Assembly: GCA_039649175.1 (NCBI GenBank)
Contig: JBBWZS010000179.1
Coordinates: forward strand, 1 to 9,481
DNA: 9,481 nucleotides
Reading direction: 5' to 3'
DNA from: DATAQC01 sp039649175
GTDB taxonomy: Bacteria > Actinomycetota > Acidimicrobiia > Acidimicrobiales > AC-14
The notes under the pieces are model-generated. The model saw only the letters and a list, made by a program, of their open reading frames with translations, ran no database searches and was not told where the DNA came from. Of the stretch, positions 1 to 6,341 are shown in pieces (the first letter of the stretch is position 1; every line of letters begins with the position of its first letter). A program made the translations under genes and the position numbers.

Positions 1-268
1 CCCGCGCCGGCTCCGACAGGTGGAGCTGGTGGTCGGAGCCGCCGAACCGGTACTGCCCGTCGGCCACCCGGTTGGGCCAGGGAATGAGTGGTTGGCCCCG
101 CCCCGCCGTGCAGCGTTCGTCGGCTCCGTAGCCGTCGACCACGTCGAGCCCGTCGACGGCGTAGGTGCGCAGGGCTCCGCCCACCTCCACCACCGTGGCC
201 CGATGGGAGCCATGGCGCAGTTCGTACTGCTGGCCGGTGGGGGGCTCGACGGGGCGGGCGTTGGGCAC
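1..268 (-). CDS. Aldose 1-epimerase (mutarotase)-like protein, N-terminal fragment cut by the window edge
   Basis: Reading the minus strand from a GTG at 268 gives 89 codons, open to the left edge. The translation contains TGQQYELRHGSH near residues 11-22, a VVEVGGALRTYAVDG segment, and GRGQPLIPWPNRVADGQYRF. These match the N-terminal beta-strands of the galactose mutarotase superfamily; the substrate-loop WPNRV motif is especially characteristic. Family members interconvert alpha and beta anomers of aldoses in the cytoplasm, but many actinobacterial paralogues have unproven substrates. The catalytic His and Glu lie further downstream and are outside the window, so activity cannot be judged. 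The frame is also open upstream of 268. I chose the GTG because the family N-terminus fits there and because a TAGCCT hexamer ends 5 nt before it. There is no Shine-Dalgarno sequence, so translation may be leaderless. Confidence 0.8.
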   Translation of the reverse strand, partial: MPNARPVEPPTGQQYELRHGSHRATVVEVGGALRTYAVDGLDVVDGYGADERCTAGRGQPLIPWPNRVADGQYRFGGSDHQLHLSEPAR

Positions 269-273
269 AGCAC

Positions 274-279
274 AGGCTA
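274..279 (-). promoter_or_regulatory. Candidate -10 element (TAGCCT) for the epimerase-like gene
   Basis: On the minus strand TAGCCT matches the actinobacterial TANNNT -10 pattern. It ends 5 nt before the GTG start, which would put the transcription start on or next to the start codon (leaderless). No convincing -35 hexamer is seen 16-18 nt upstream, so this rests on the -10 and the spacing only. Confidence 0.35.
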
Positions 280-324
280 CGCCGCGCTCACGGTGCCGCG
301 GCTCGGGCCGACCAGCAGCTCGAG

Positions 325-348
325 CCGCAGCGGTGCGGTCGCAGCGAC
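325..348 (-). terminator. Weak tandem hairpins after the small-protein gene
   Basis: Two short stems lie side by side downstream of the small-protein stop. One has CCGCA at 325-329 pairing with TGCGG at 334-338 around a 4-nt loop. The other has GTCG at 338-341 pairing with CGAC at 345-348 around a 3-nt loop. They share base 338, so they would be alternatives. There is no T tract. This could be a weak terminator or chance in GC-rich DNA. Confidence 0.2.
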
Positions 349-365
349 GCGGGGGTGTGCCGGTA

Positions 366-509
366 CTAGTCGGCGATCTCGTCGCGGTACGGGGACAGGA
401 TGCCGTCGTCGACCACGGGCTTCGGGTCGTTCTCGGCCGACTCGCGGATCTTTCCGGCGATGTAGCTCTTGCCCTTCCCGGGCATCTCGTTGTCGGGGGT
501 CTCGTTCAT
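366..509 (-). CDS. Small acidic protein of unknown function, 47 residues
   Basis: An ATG at 509 opens a 47-codon frame ending in TAG at 366. A good Shine-Dalgarno (GAGGAG) lies 6 nt upstream of the ATG. The product is hydrophilic and acidic, with no signal peptide or membrane segment. It begins MNETPDNEMPGKGKSYIAGK, continues with a short amphipathic stretch (IRESAENDP), and ends PVVDDGILSPYRDEIAD. An in-frame ATG at 536 could add 9 residues (MPYDNEETH), but it has no Shine-Dalgarno and would bury GAGGAG inside the coding region. I do not recognise the family. It lies on the same strand as the protease gene, 183 nt downstream of its stop, and 97 nt before the epimerase-like start, so it probably has its own promoter. 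Coding status rests on the Shine-Dalgarno, start and stop, and plausible amino-acid composition. Confidence 0.6.
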   Translation of the reverse strand: MNETPDNEMPGKGKSYIAGKIRESAENDPKPVVDDGILSPYRDEIAD

Positions 510-692
510 GTGCGTCTCCTCGTTGTCGTAGGGCATGCGGGTGTCGTAGGGAACTGCGGGTCGTGGGCAGTGCGCGGCCGTATCCGGAAAAGGAAACGGT
601 GGTCGGCGGCTCGGGGCAGAGGCCCTCGGGGCTCGCTTCGCCGGACCCCTACCCCCGCATGCCTGCCGCCAATCACCTGCCGAGCAGATCCC

Positions 693-1607
693 TCAGGTCG
701 CCGAGCCCTCCTCAGGCGCAGCGGCGAAGGTGACGCTCACCGACAGCTCCTCGGCGCCCCGGACGACTCCCAGGGTGACCGACGTGTCCGCATCCGGCCC
801 GTTGATCAGGGCGTGGAGGTCGTCGACGCTCGTCACCGGTCGTCCGGCGGCCTCGGTGATCAGATCGCCCCGCCGCAACCCGGCCCTCGCCGCCGGGCTG
901 TCGTCCTGCACGACTTGCACCAGGACGCCCTCGCGGTCGGGGAGGCCGACCGATCGGCGGAGGTCGCGGGCGGCGCGCCCGGGCACCAGTCCCACCCCCA
1001 GGTGGTGGGGAGAGGCCGACTCGCCGCGGGACAGGGCGTCGACCCGGCTGCGAAGGTTGCCGTCGGCCGGGATGGCGGCGTAGAACCCCTCACCCAGACG
1101 GTTGGTGTTGAGGCCCAGGAACCGCCCGGCGGCGTCGACGACGGGGCCGCCCGACGACCCCCGAGCCAGGGGAGCGGTGTGCTCGATGGTCCCCGTCACC
1201 CGGCGACCGCGCGGGCCCCGGAAGGCCTGCCCGACCGCTGAGACCAGCCCGACCGTGACCCGCAGGCCCCGTCCACCCGGGTTGGCCAGGCCGAAGACCA
1301 CCGCACCGAGGTCGGCGGGCGTCTCGCTCCAGACCAGGGGAGTGGCGCCGGAGGTGTCGACATTGAGGACGGCCAGGTCGCCGTCGACGTCGACACCCGC
1401 GACATGGCCCTCCACCGGTGAGCCTCCCTGCCCGAACGACACCGCCACGTCGTCGCCCCGCACGTTGTGAGCGTTGGTGAGCACGACCCCGTCGCCGACC
1501 ACGACACCCGAGCCCAGCCCCCAGCCCCGTCCGATCCCCACGACCGCCGGGCCGGCCGATCCCGCCACCGACCGTACCGCCTCTTGCACCTCATCCAGAC
1601 CTGACAC
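693..1607 (-). CDS. Soluble HtrA/DegP-like (S1C) serine protease with one PDZ domain
   Basis: This 304-residue protein has a trypsin-like fold at about residues 20-195 and a PDZ domain at about 205-295. The triad is visible: His47 in TNAHNV, Asp77 in DGDLAVLNV and Ser152 in GSSGGP. The PDZ domain has the usual hydrophobic pattern (GVLVQVV, SPAARAGLRRGDLI). HtrA enzymes degrade or hold unfolded proteins and usually act outside the cytoplasmic membrane. This one has no signal peptide or membrane anchor, and an in-frame TAA at 1619-1617 rules out a longer N-terminus. It should therefore be cytoplasmic. I chose the GTG at 1607 because AAGGAG (1618-1613) sits 5 nt before it; an earlier GTG at 1613 overlaps that Shine-Dalgarno. 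It is divergent from the HxlR regulator gene, with a palindrome between them. Family assignment is firm; the substrate is unknown. Confidence 0.9.
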   Translation of the reverse strand: MSGLDEVQEAVRSVAGSAGPAVVGIGRGWGLGSGVVVGDGVVLTNAHNVRGDDVAVSFGQGGSPVEGHVAGVDVDGDLAVLNVDTSGATPLVWSETPADLGAVVFGLANPGGRGLRVTVGLVSAVGQAFRGPRGRRVTGTIEHTAPLARGSSGGPVVDAAGRFLGLNTNRLGEGFYAAIPADGNLRSRVDALSRGESASPHHLGVGLVPGRAARDLRRSVGLPDREGVLVQVVQDDSPAARAGLRRGDLITEAAGRPVTSVDDLHALINGPDADTSVTLGVVRGAEELSVSVTFAAAPEEGSAT

Positions 1608-1629
1608 TCGCACTCCTTAGTAGTAACTT
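1601..1629 (+). promoter_or_regulatory. Candidate sigma70-type promoter of the HxlR regulator gene
   Basis: CTGACA at 1601-1606 (5 of 6 to TTGACA), a 17-nt spacer, then TAACTT at 1624-1629 (TANNNT). The predicted transcription start is near 1636, giving a leader of about 50 nt. The -10 lies inside the inverted repeat at 1623-1645, the layout expected for autorepression. Confidence 0.55.
1613..1618 (-). promoter_or_regulatory. Shine-Dalgarno (AAGGAG) that fixes the protease start
   Basis: The minus strand reads TAA-GGA-GTG-CGA-GTG across this point. AAGGAG ends 5 nt before the second GTG (1607) and overlaps the first GTG (1613). The in-frame TAA overlaps the same bases. Only the second GTG has proper spacing. 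Confidence 0.75.
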
Positions 1630-1645
1630 GTTGATTGCAAGTTAC
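1623..1645. promoter_or_regulatory. Perfect inverted repeat, probable HxlR operator
   Basis: GTAACTTG (1623-1630) and CAAGTTAC (1638-1645) are perfect reverse complements separated by 7 nt. The site is AT-rich against a very GC-rich background. It lies between the divergent protease and HxlR genes and covers the -10 of the regulator's candidate promoter. HxlR-family dimers bind palindromes of this size, usually next to their own gene. The identity of the bound protein is inference from position. Confidence 0.75.
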
Positions 1646-1649
1646 CCTA
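1644..1649 (-). promoter_or_regulatory. Candidate -10 element (TAGGGT) for the protease gene
   Basis: The minus strand reads TAGGGT here, fitting TANNNT. The predicted start near 1637 leaves a leader of about 30 nt that contains AAGGAG. The hexamer overlaps the right arm of the inverted repeat, so the same bound dimer would block it. No good -35 is seen at the standard spacing. Confidence 0.4.
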
Positions 1650-1688
1650 GACACCGGAGGTTCGGCAACGGTTTTCGACAGAGGCAGG

Positions 1689-2150
1689 ATGGTGACCATG
1701 GAGCAGGCCCGGCCCGGCGCCGGCCCGTCGGAGACAGCAGCGCTGACGCCGTTGGGGGAGGCGGCGGCGCGGGTCGGCGACCGGTGGTCGCTCCTGGTGG
1801 TGCACGCGCTGCTCGGCGGCCCCCGCCGGTTCAACGACCTGCTGGCGGACGTGCCCGGCCTGGCCTCGAACATCTTGAGCCAGCGCCTGCGCCACCTCGA
1901 GCGCCAGGGGGTGGTGGTGGCCACGCCCTATTCGCGGCGCCCACCCCGGTTCGTCTACGAACTGACCGCCGCGGGCCACGATCTGGCCGGCGCCCTCCTG
2001 CTCCTGGCCCAGTGGGGAGCGGGTCGCGGTGGCGACAACGCGGCCAAGAGCCATGCCGCCTGCGGGACGCCGATGGAAGCCCGTTGGTGGTGCCCAACGT
2101 GCGGGCGGGTCGTCGACGACGACCCGGGAGACGAGATTCGCTTCGTGTAG
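1689..2150 (+). CDS. HxlR-family winged-helix transcriptional regulator with C-terminal Cys cluster
   Basis: This 153-residue protein has the HxlR/MarR-like winged helix at about residues 19-108. Recognisable pieces are VGDRWSLLVVHALLGGPRRFNDLL, then the recognition helix SNILSQRLRHLERQGVV, then the wing (PPRFVYELTAAG). The C-terminal extension has His122, Cys125, Cys135 and Cys138 (HxxC then WWCPTCG), which looks like a small zinc ribbon or a thiol switch. HxlR regulators usually act as dimeric repressors that respond to electrophiles, redox stress or small ligands. The ATG at 1689 has GAGG 4 nt upstream; an alternative ATG lies at 1698. A TTG at 1635 lies inside the operator, before the predicted transcript start, and is rejected. 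The natural targets are its own gene and the divergent protease gene, because the palindrome lies between them. Confidence 0.88.
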   Translation: MVTMEQARPGAGPSETAALTPLGEAAARVGDRWSLLVVHALLGGPRRFNDLLADVPGLASNILSQRLRHLERQGVVVATPYSRRPPRFVYELTAAGHDLAGALLLLAQWGAGRGGDNAAKSHAACGTPMEARWWCPTCGRVVDDDPGDEIRFV

Positions 2151-2180
2151 GCAGCGTCACCCACACCGCCTCCACGCAAC

Positions 2181-2203
2181 CTTTGGCCGGTTCTTGGCCA
2201 AGG
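2181..2203 (+). terminator. Hairpin downstream of the HxlR gene, possible terminator
   Basis: CTTTGGCC (2181-2188) pairs with GGCCAAGG (2196-2203): 8 pairs including one G-T, with a 7-nt loop. It lies 31 nt after the HxlR stop and has no T tract. The same bases form a direct repeat of TTGGCC at 2183 and 2194, one helical turn apart, so an activator site for the next gene is an alternative. Confidence 0.35.
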
Positions 2204-2206
2204 CTT

Positions 2207-2270
2207 AACTCCTCCCGGGTTCAGTCCGCGGCCGTGAAGGTCGATCACTACCTCAACGCAGAGGGGAGTT
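2207..2270 (+). promoter_or_regulatory. Possible structured leader of the DUF732-like gene
   Basis: AACTCCTC (2207-2214) can pair with GGGGAGTT (2263-2270): 8 pairs, one of them G-U. This encloses about 48 nt that holds smaller pairings, such as AGGT with ACCT. The Shine-Dalgarno of the next gene starts 12 nt downstream. It does not match any riboswitch class I can recall, so chance pairing remains possible. Confidence 0.2.
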
Positions 2271-2296
2271 CCTTCTGCCGTCAAGGGGGTCGACAG

Positions 2297-2926
2297 ATGT
2301 TCGAGAACGTGGGACGAAGCGTGGTGCTGGTCGCCGGTGCCGCCGGCCTGACGCTGTGCCTGGCCGGTGGGGTGGCGGTGGGAGTCGTGCCCCAGGCGGG
2401 GACTTCGGGCTCGACCGCACAGCCGGCAGCGGCCGGCGGCCAGGACGTGACGGCGACGACCGCACCCGACACCGTGGCACCCACCACCGTTGCCCCTGCG
2501 GCCCCCGCCGCCCCTGCGCCCACCGCCGCGCCGGTTACCAGGTCCCGCTCCCAGACCAGCACCCAGCCGGCGGCGTCGTCCGGTGATGACACCGCCGCGC
2601 CGGCTGCCAGCTCAGCGGCGTCGTCCGCTCCGTCGGCACCGACCACGGCGGCGAGGGTCAACCCCTCGAGTGCTCAGGTCCAGGCGGCCATCGCCCAGAT
2701 CCACCAGCGCATCCCCCTCTACTCGCCGACCGAGGCCCAGGCCCGTCAGTTCGGGGATCAGGTCTGCAGTGCCTTCGACCAGGGCCAGTCCTCCTCCCAG
2801 GTGCAGGCAACCGCCATGCAGATGGCCAGCAAGATCCCGTTCGTGACGGTGTCGTCCAGCGACATCGCCTTCGCCGTGCGCACCGCCGTGCAGCTGTTCT
2901 GCCCCGGCTACTCGTCCAAGGTCTGA
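2297..2926 (+). CDS. Exported or membrane-anchored protein with C-terminal DUF732-like domain
   Basis: This 209-residue protein has a hydrophobic N-terminal helix (about residues 8-31) acting as a signal peptide or anchor. Next comes a long Ala/Pro/Thr/Ser-rich linker (about 32-122), then a helical domain (about 125-205). In that domain, Cys157 in QVCSAFDQG and Cys202 in LFCPGY are placed as in DUF732, a small secreted two-cysteine domain common in mycobacteria and relatives; the two probably form a disulfide. DUF732 function is unknown. Cys21 (LTLC) is not a lipobox. AAGGGGG at 2283-2289 lies 7 nt before the ATG. The frame is open well upstream, but that part lies antisense to or out of frame with the HxlR gene and is non-coding. 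The ABC ATPase gene follows after 42 nt on the same strand, so co-transcription is plausible and a shared envelope role is inference. Confidence 0.8.
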   Translation: MFENVGRSVVLVAGAAGLTLCLAGGVAVGVVPQAGTSGSTAQPAAAGGQDVTATTAPDTVAPTTVAPAAPAAPAPTAAPVTRSRSQTSTQPAASSGDDTAAPAASSAASSAPSAPTTAARVNPSSAQVQAAIAQIHQRIPLYSPTEAQARQFGDQVCSAFDQGQSSSQVQATAMQMASKIPFVTVSSSDIAFAVRTAVQLFCPGYSSKV

Positions 2927-2968
2927 GCCGACCGTGCCCATCCGAGCCGAGCGAGAGGTGACACGGTC

Positions 2969-3763
2969 ATGACACTGGTCCTCAACAGCCGTCCCGTCCT
3001 CGACGACGAAGACGAAGGAACCACGCTCGTCGTCGAGCCCGCCCCGGCGGCCAGGGTGCACGGCGCCGTGAAGATCTTCGGCCGGGGTGACACCACCGTC
3101 CGCGCCCTCGACCACGTGGACATGGACTTCGGCCGGGCCCGGTTCACCGCCATCATGGGTCCGTCCGGATCGGGAAAGTCCACGCTGCTCCACTGCGCCG
3201 CCGGCCTCGACACGCTGACGTCGGGCGACGCCTGGATCGGCGACGTGTGCCTGGGCTCACTGGACGACCGGCGGCTCACCCGTCTGCGGCGTGACCGGGT
3301 GGGGTTCATCTTCCAGGCCTTCAACCTCATGCCCACGCTGACGGCGGCGGAGAACATCACCCTGCCCCTGGCCCTCGCCAAGAAGCGCCCTGATTCCGCC
3401 TGGTTCGACCGCGTCGTCGACGCCGTGGGCCTGCGGGAGCGGTTGCAGCACCGACCGGGCCAGCTCTCGGGCGGCCAGCAGCAGCGGGTGGCGGCGGCCC
3501 GGGCCCTGGTCTCACAGCCCGAGGTGATCTTCGCCGACGAGCCGACGGGCAACCTCGACTCCCGGGCCGGCGCCGGCCTCCTGTCGTTCATGCGGGAGGC
3601 GGTCGACCGCTTCGGCCAGACCATCGTCATGGTCACCCACGACCCCGTCGCCGCTTCCTGGGCCGACCGAGTGGTCTTCCTGGCCGACGGCCGGGTGGTC
3701 GACGAGGTGGCGGCCCCGACGGCCGACACCGTGGTCGAGCACATGCTGCACCTGGGCGACTGA
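2969..3763 (+). CDS. ABC transporter ATP-binding subunit, MacB/LolD type
   Basis: This is a 264-residue cytoplasmic nucleotide-binding subunit. Walker A is GPSGSGKST (64-72) and the Q-loop Gln is at 116 (FIFQAFN). The signature is LSGGQ (166-170), Walker B with catalytic Glu191 is in VIFADEP (186-192), and the H-loop His is at 224 (VTHD). All catalytic parts are intact. The GQLSGGQQQRVAAARAL and NLMPTLTAAENI segments are typical of the MacB/LolD/FtsE-like group that pairs with FtsX-fold permeases. An acidic N-terminal extension of about 28 residues (LDDEDEGTT) precedes the usual first strand and is somewhat longer than in standard members. The ATG at 2969 has AGAGG about 10 nt upstream, slightly long spacing. 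The permease gene starts 1 nt after the stop, so the two are translationally linked. Confidence 0.95.
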   Translation: MTLVLNSRPVLDDEDEGTTLVVEPAPAARVHGAVKIFGRGDTTVRALDHVDMDFGRARFTAIMGPSGSGKSTLLHCAAGLDTLTSGDAWIGDVCLGSLDDRRLTRLRRDRVGFIFQAFNLMPTLTAAENITLPLALAKKRPDSAWFDRVVDAVGLRERLQHRPGQLSGGQQQRVAAARALVSQPEVIFADEPTGNLDSRAGAGLLSFMREAVDRFGQTIVMVTHDPVAASWADRVVFLADGRVVDEVAAPTADTVVEHMLHLGD

Positions 3764-3764
3764 C

Positions 3765-6299
3765 ATGTGGCTCGTGCTCAAGGGGTCGCTGGCCCGCAGC
3801 ACCCGGGTCGTCCACACCGCGCTGGGCGTCGTCCTGGCCGTGAGCCTGGTGTGCGGCACCTTCGTGCTCACCGACACCATCAACGCCGCCTTCACCCAGG
3901 CCACCGCCCCGGTGCCCGGCCAGGTCGACGTGGTCGTGCGGTCGGCCGCCGCCTTCGGCGCCACCGGGCAGCAGATCACCGACCGCGAGCCCATGCCCGC
4001 CTCGGTGCTGCCCGCCGTGCAGGCCGTGGTCGGGACCGGCCAGGCCTGGGGCACGGTCTTCGGCTACGTGCAGGTCGTCGGCCCCGACGGCCGCCCGGTG
4101 ACGGCCAAGGGACTGCCGGCCATGGGCACCGGATGGGCCCCCGACACCGCCCTGATCGCCGGCGGGGCACCGAGCCAGGACGGGCAGGTGGCAGTCGACG
4201 CCAGGACGGCGCGCCAGGCCGGTCTCAAGGTGGGCGACCGGGTGAAGATCGCCCTGCGGGACGGGACCGAGGAGCTCACTGTCACCGGGTTGACCGAGCC
4301 TTCCAAGCTGGTGAGCTCGACGGTGGTCACCTTCGACCTGGCCACCGCCCAGCGCGTGCTCGGCCGGAGCCAGGGTGGCCTCGACGCCGTGTCGGTGCGG
4401 GCGGCCCCGGGCACGAGCGCCGAGGCGCTGCGGGCGCGTGTCGGCGCTGCGCTCCCGGGCCGCTACGAGGTGCTCACCGCCGACCAGGCCGCCAAGCAGG
4501 CCAAGGAATCGTGGACCCGGGCCCTCGGCTTCTTGACCACCGGCCTGTTGGCCTTCGCCGCCGTCGCCCTCCTGGTGGGCGGGTTCATCATCTTCAACAC
4601 GTTCTCGATCCTCGTGGCCCACCGCTCCCGCGAGCTCGGCCTGCTGCGGGCCGTCGGCGCCAGCCGGGCGCAGTTGCTCGTGTCCGTCCTGGCCGAGGCG
4701 GCGCTCGTGGGCGCGGTCGCGTCGGCCGTCGGGGTCGTCGGCGGTCTGCTGGCCGCCCGCGGCCTGCTGGTGCTGCTGCGCTCGGCCGGCCTGTCGATTC
4801 CCACCACGTCGGTGGTGTTCCAGCCCCGGGCCGGGCTGGTCAGCCTGGTCACCGGCGTGGCCGTGACCATCGTGGCCGCCGTCCAACCGGCGATCCGTGC
4901 CACCGCCGTCTCGCCCCTTGTCGCCCTCGTCGGTGGTGAGGGCGATGCCGCCGTGGGCGTCCGCCGCCGGCACCCCATCGCCACCGGTGCCGCGGTCATC
5001 GTCGCCGGATTGGCGAGCATCGTGGTGGGGATGCTCGGCGTGGTGCCCCGGCCCCTCGTGAGCGTGGGGATCGGAGCCGCCCTCGTGCTCGTCGGGCTGG
5101 TCCTGGTCGTGCCTCTCCTCGTGACACCGACGGCCCACCTGCTCGGGCGCCCGCTGGCGCGCCTGCTCGGCGAGCCGGCCGTCCTCGGGCGGGAGAACGC
5201 CCTGCGCAGCCCGCAGCGCACCGCCGCCACCGCCACCGCCCTCATGATCGGGATCGGCCTCATCGGTGTCGTCGCCGTCATGGCTGCTTCCATGAAGAGC
5301 TCGGCCACCACCACCGTGCAGAAGTCCATGCGAGCCGACTTCGTGGTGAGCACGTACCAGGTGCCGGGAGCCTCGTCAGGCGTACCCCTCACCGCCGCCG
5401 ACCGGCTCCGCCAGTCGCCGGCCGTCGAGGCCGTGTCGGAGATCCGGTCCGGACAATGGGGCCTCGACGGCACCGCTCAGACCCTGGTGGCCGTCGATCC
5501 GGCCACGGTCACGGGCGTCTACGAGCTCGACGCCGACTCGGCCGCCGCTGCTGCCCGCCTCGACGACGGGGGCGTGCTCGTGCGCGACAGCGTCGCCGCC
5601 CGTCACGGCTGGCGGGTCGGCGACACCGTCCCGATGACCTTCGCCCGGACGGGGACGCGCCCGGCCGTGCTCCGCTCGACCTACGCCACGACGACGGTCC
5701 GCAGCGACTACGTCGTGTCGCTGGGCTCCTACGCCGCCAACTACGCCCAACTGCTCGACATGGAGATCGATGTCCGCCTCGCCCCCGGCACCTCGGCGAC
5801 CGCCGGCCGCCGGGCCATCCGCACGGCCCTGGTCGACTTCCCCAACCTCGCCGTGCGTGACCGCTCCGAGGTGCTGGCCGCCCAGGAGAGCCAGGTCAAC
5901 CGCCTCCTGGTGCCGGTGATGGCCCTGCTGGCCCTGTCAGTGGTGATCGCCCTGCTCGGCATCGCCAACACCCTGGCCCTGTCGATCCACGAGCGCCTCC
6001 GCGAGCTCGGCATGCTGCGGGCCATCGGGATGGCCAGGAGCCAGCTGCGCTCGATGATCCGCTCCGAGGCGTTGATCGTCGCCGGCCTGGGCGCCATGTG
6101 CGGCGTGGCGGTGGCCGTGGGCTTCGGGTGGGTCGCGGTCACGTCCATGCGCGGCCTGGGGGTCACCCGGCGGGTCTTCCCCGTGGGCCAGCTCGCCCTG
6201 CTGGTGGCGGCAGCCACACTGGCCGGGCTGGCTGCCGCAGCTGCGCCCGCCCGCCGGGCCGGTCGACTGGCCGTGCTCGACGCCGTGGGCAACGACTGA
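3765..6299 (+). CDS. ABC transporter permease with two FtsX domains
   Basis: This 844-residue membrane protein partners the ATPase 1 nt upstream. A first membrane helix (about 16-36) is followed by a large MacB-like extracytoplasmic domain (about 40-250). The first FtsX domain has helices near 257-280, 304-334 and 357-378. Two central helices (about 405-427 and 430-456) come next, then a helix near 490-510, a second extracytoplasmic domain (about 515-710), and the second FtsX domain with helices near 714-739, 766-792 and 806-828. The two halves are repeats: RELGLLRAVGASRAQL (289-304) and RELGMLRAIGMARSQL (746-761) are the conserved segments after the first helix of each FtsX domain. This ten-helix layout is typical of actinobacterial export or mechanotransmission systems acting on lipids, peptides or lipoproteins. 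The substrate cannot be told. No MacA-like adaptor is encoded nearby. Confidence 0.93.
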   Translation: MWLVLKGSLARSTRVVHTALGVVLAVSLVCGTFVLTDTINAAFTQATAPVPGQVDVVVRSAAAFGATGQQITDREPMPASVLPAVQAVVGTGQAWGTVFGYVQVVGPDGRPVTAKGLPAMGTGWAPDTALIAGGAPSQDGQVAVDARTARQAGLKVGDRVKIALRDGTEELTVTGLTEPSKLVSSTVVTFDLATAQRVLGRSQGGLDAVSVRAAPGTSAEALRARVGAALPGRYEVLTADQAAKQAKESWTRALGFLTTGLLAFAAVALLVGGFIIFNTFSILVAHRSRELGLLRAVGASRAQLLVSVLAEAALVGAVASAVGVVGGLLAARGLLVLLRSAGLSIPTTSVVFQPRAGLVSLVTGVAVTIVAAVQPAIRATAVSPLVALVGGEGDAAVGVRRRHPIATGAAVIVAGLASIVVGMLGVVPRPLVSVGIGAALVLVGLVLVVPLLVTPTAHLLGRPLARLLGEPAVLGRENALRSPQRTAATATALMIGIGLIGVVAVMAASMKSSATTTVQKSMRADFVVSTYQVPGASSGVPLTAADRLRQSPAVEAVSEIRSGQWGLDGTAQTLVAVDPATVTGVYELDADSAAAAARLDDGGVLVRDSVAARHGWRVGDTVPMTFARTGTRPAVLRSTYATTTVRSDYVVSLGSYAANYAQLLDMEIDVRLAPGTSATAGRRAIRTALVDFPNLAVRDRSEVLAAQESQVNRLLVPVMALLALSVVIALLGIANTLALSIHERLRELGMLRAIGMARSQLRSMIRSEALIVAGLGAMCGVAVAVGFGWVAVTSMRGLGVTRRVFPVGQLALLVAAATLAGLAAAAAPARRAGRLAVLDAVGND

Positions 6300-6315
6300 C
6301 AGGTCGGTCGCCTCG

Positions 6316-6326
6316 GAGGTCTCCTC
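6316..6326. terminator. Very short dyad between convergent genes
   Basis: GAGG (6316-6319) and CCTC (6323-6326) surround a 3-nt loop in the 42-nt gap between the permease and lipoprotein stops. It is only 4 bp with no T tract. It is the only candidate for a shared terminator here and is weak. Confidence 0.15.
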
Positions 6327-6341
6327 AGCAATCGCAGGAAC

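Noticed and set aside
165..1241. Long plus-strand open frame of 358 codons
   Set aside because: It runs antisense to the small protein and to the clearly real protease. The translation is Arg/Gly/Pro-rich with no domain, typical of shadow frames in GC-rich DNA.
1635..1688. TTG start at 1635 for the HxlR gene
   Set aside because: It lies inside the palindrome and before the predicted transcript start. The added residues match nothing in the family, and the ATG at 1689 has a GAGG upstream.
1628..2296. Long upstream extension in frame with the DUF732-like gene
   Set aside because: It overlaps the HxlR gene in another frame and is Arg/Pro-rich. The ATG at 2297 has a Shine-Dalgarno and begins a proper signal or anchor segment.
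2150..2296. c-di-AMP (ydaO-type) or GEMM riboswitch before the secreted protein gene
   Set aside because: None of the conserved core sequences of those classes that I can recall are present.
2570..2640. Short direct repeats (GGCGTCGTCC) in the DUF732-like gene
   Set aside because: They encode the Ala/Ser-rich linker and are explained by low-complexity protein sequence, not by a mobile or regulatory repeat.
3633..5138. 501-codon minus-strand open frame opposite the ATPase/permease genes
   Set aside because: The translation is a low-complexity mix of His, Gly, Asp and Gln with no motif. It is antisense to intact ABC genes and is explained by their codon bias.
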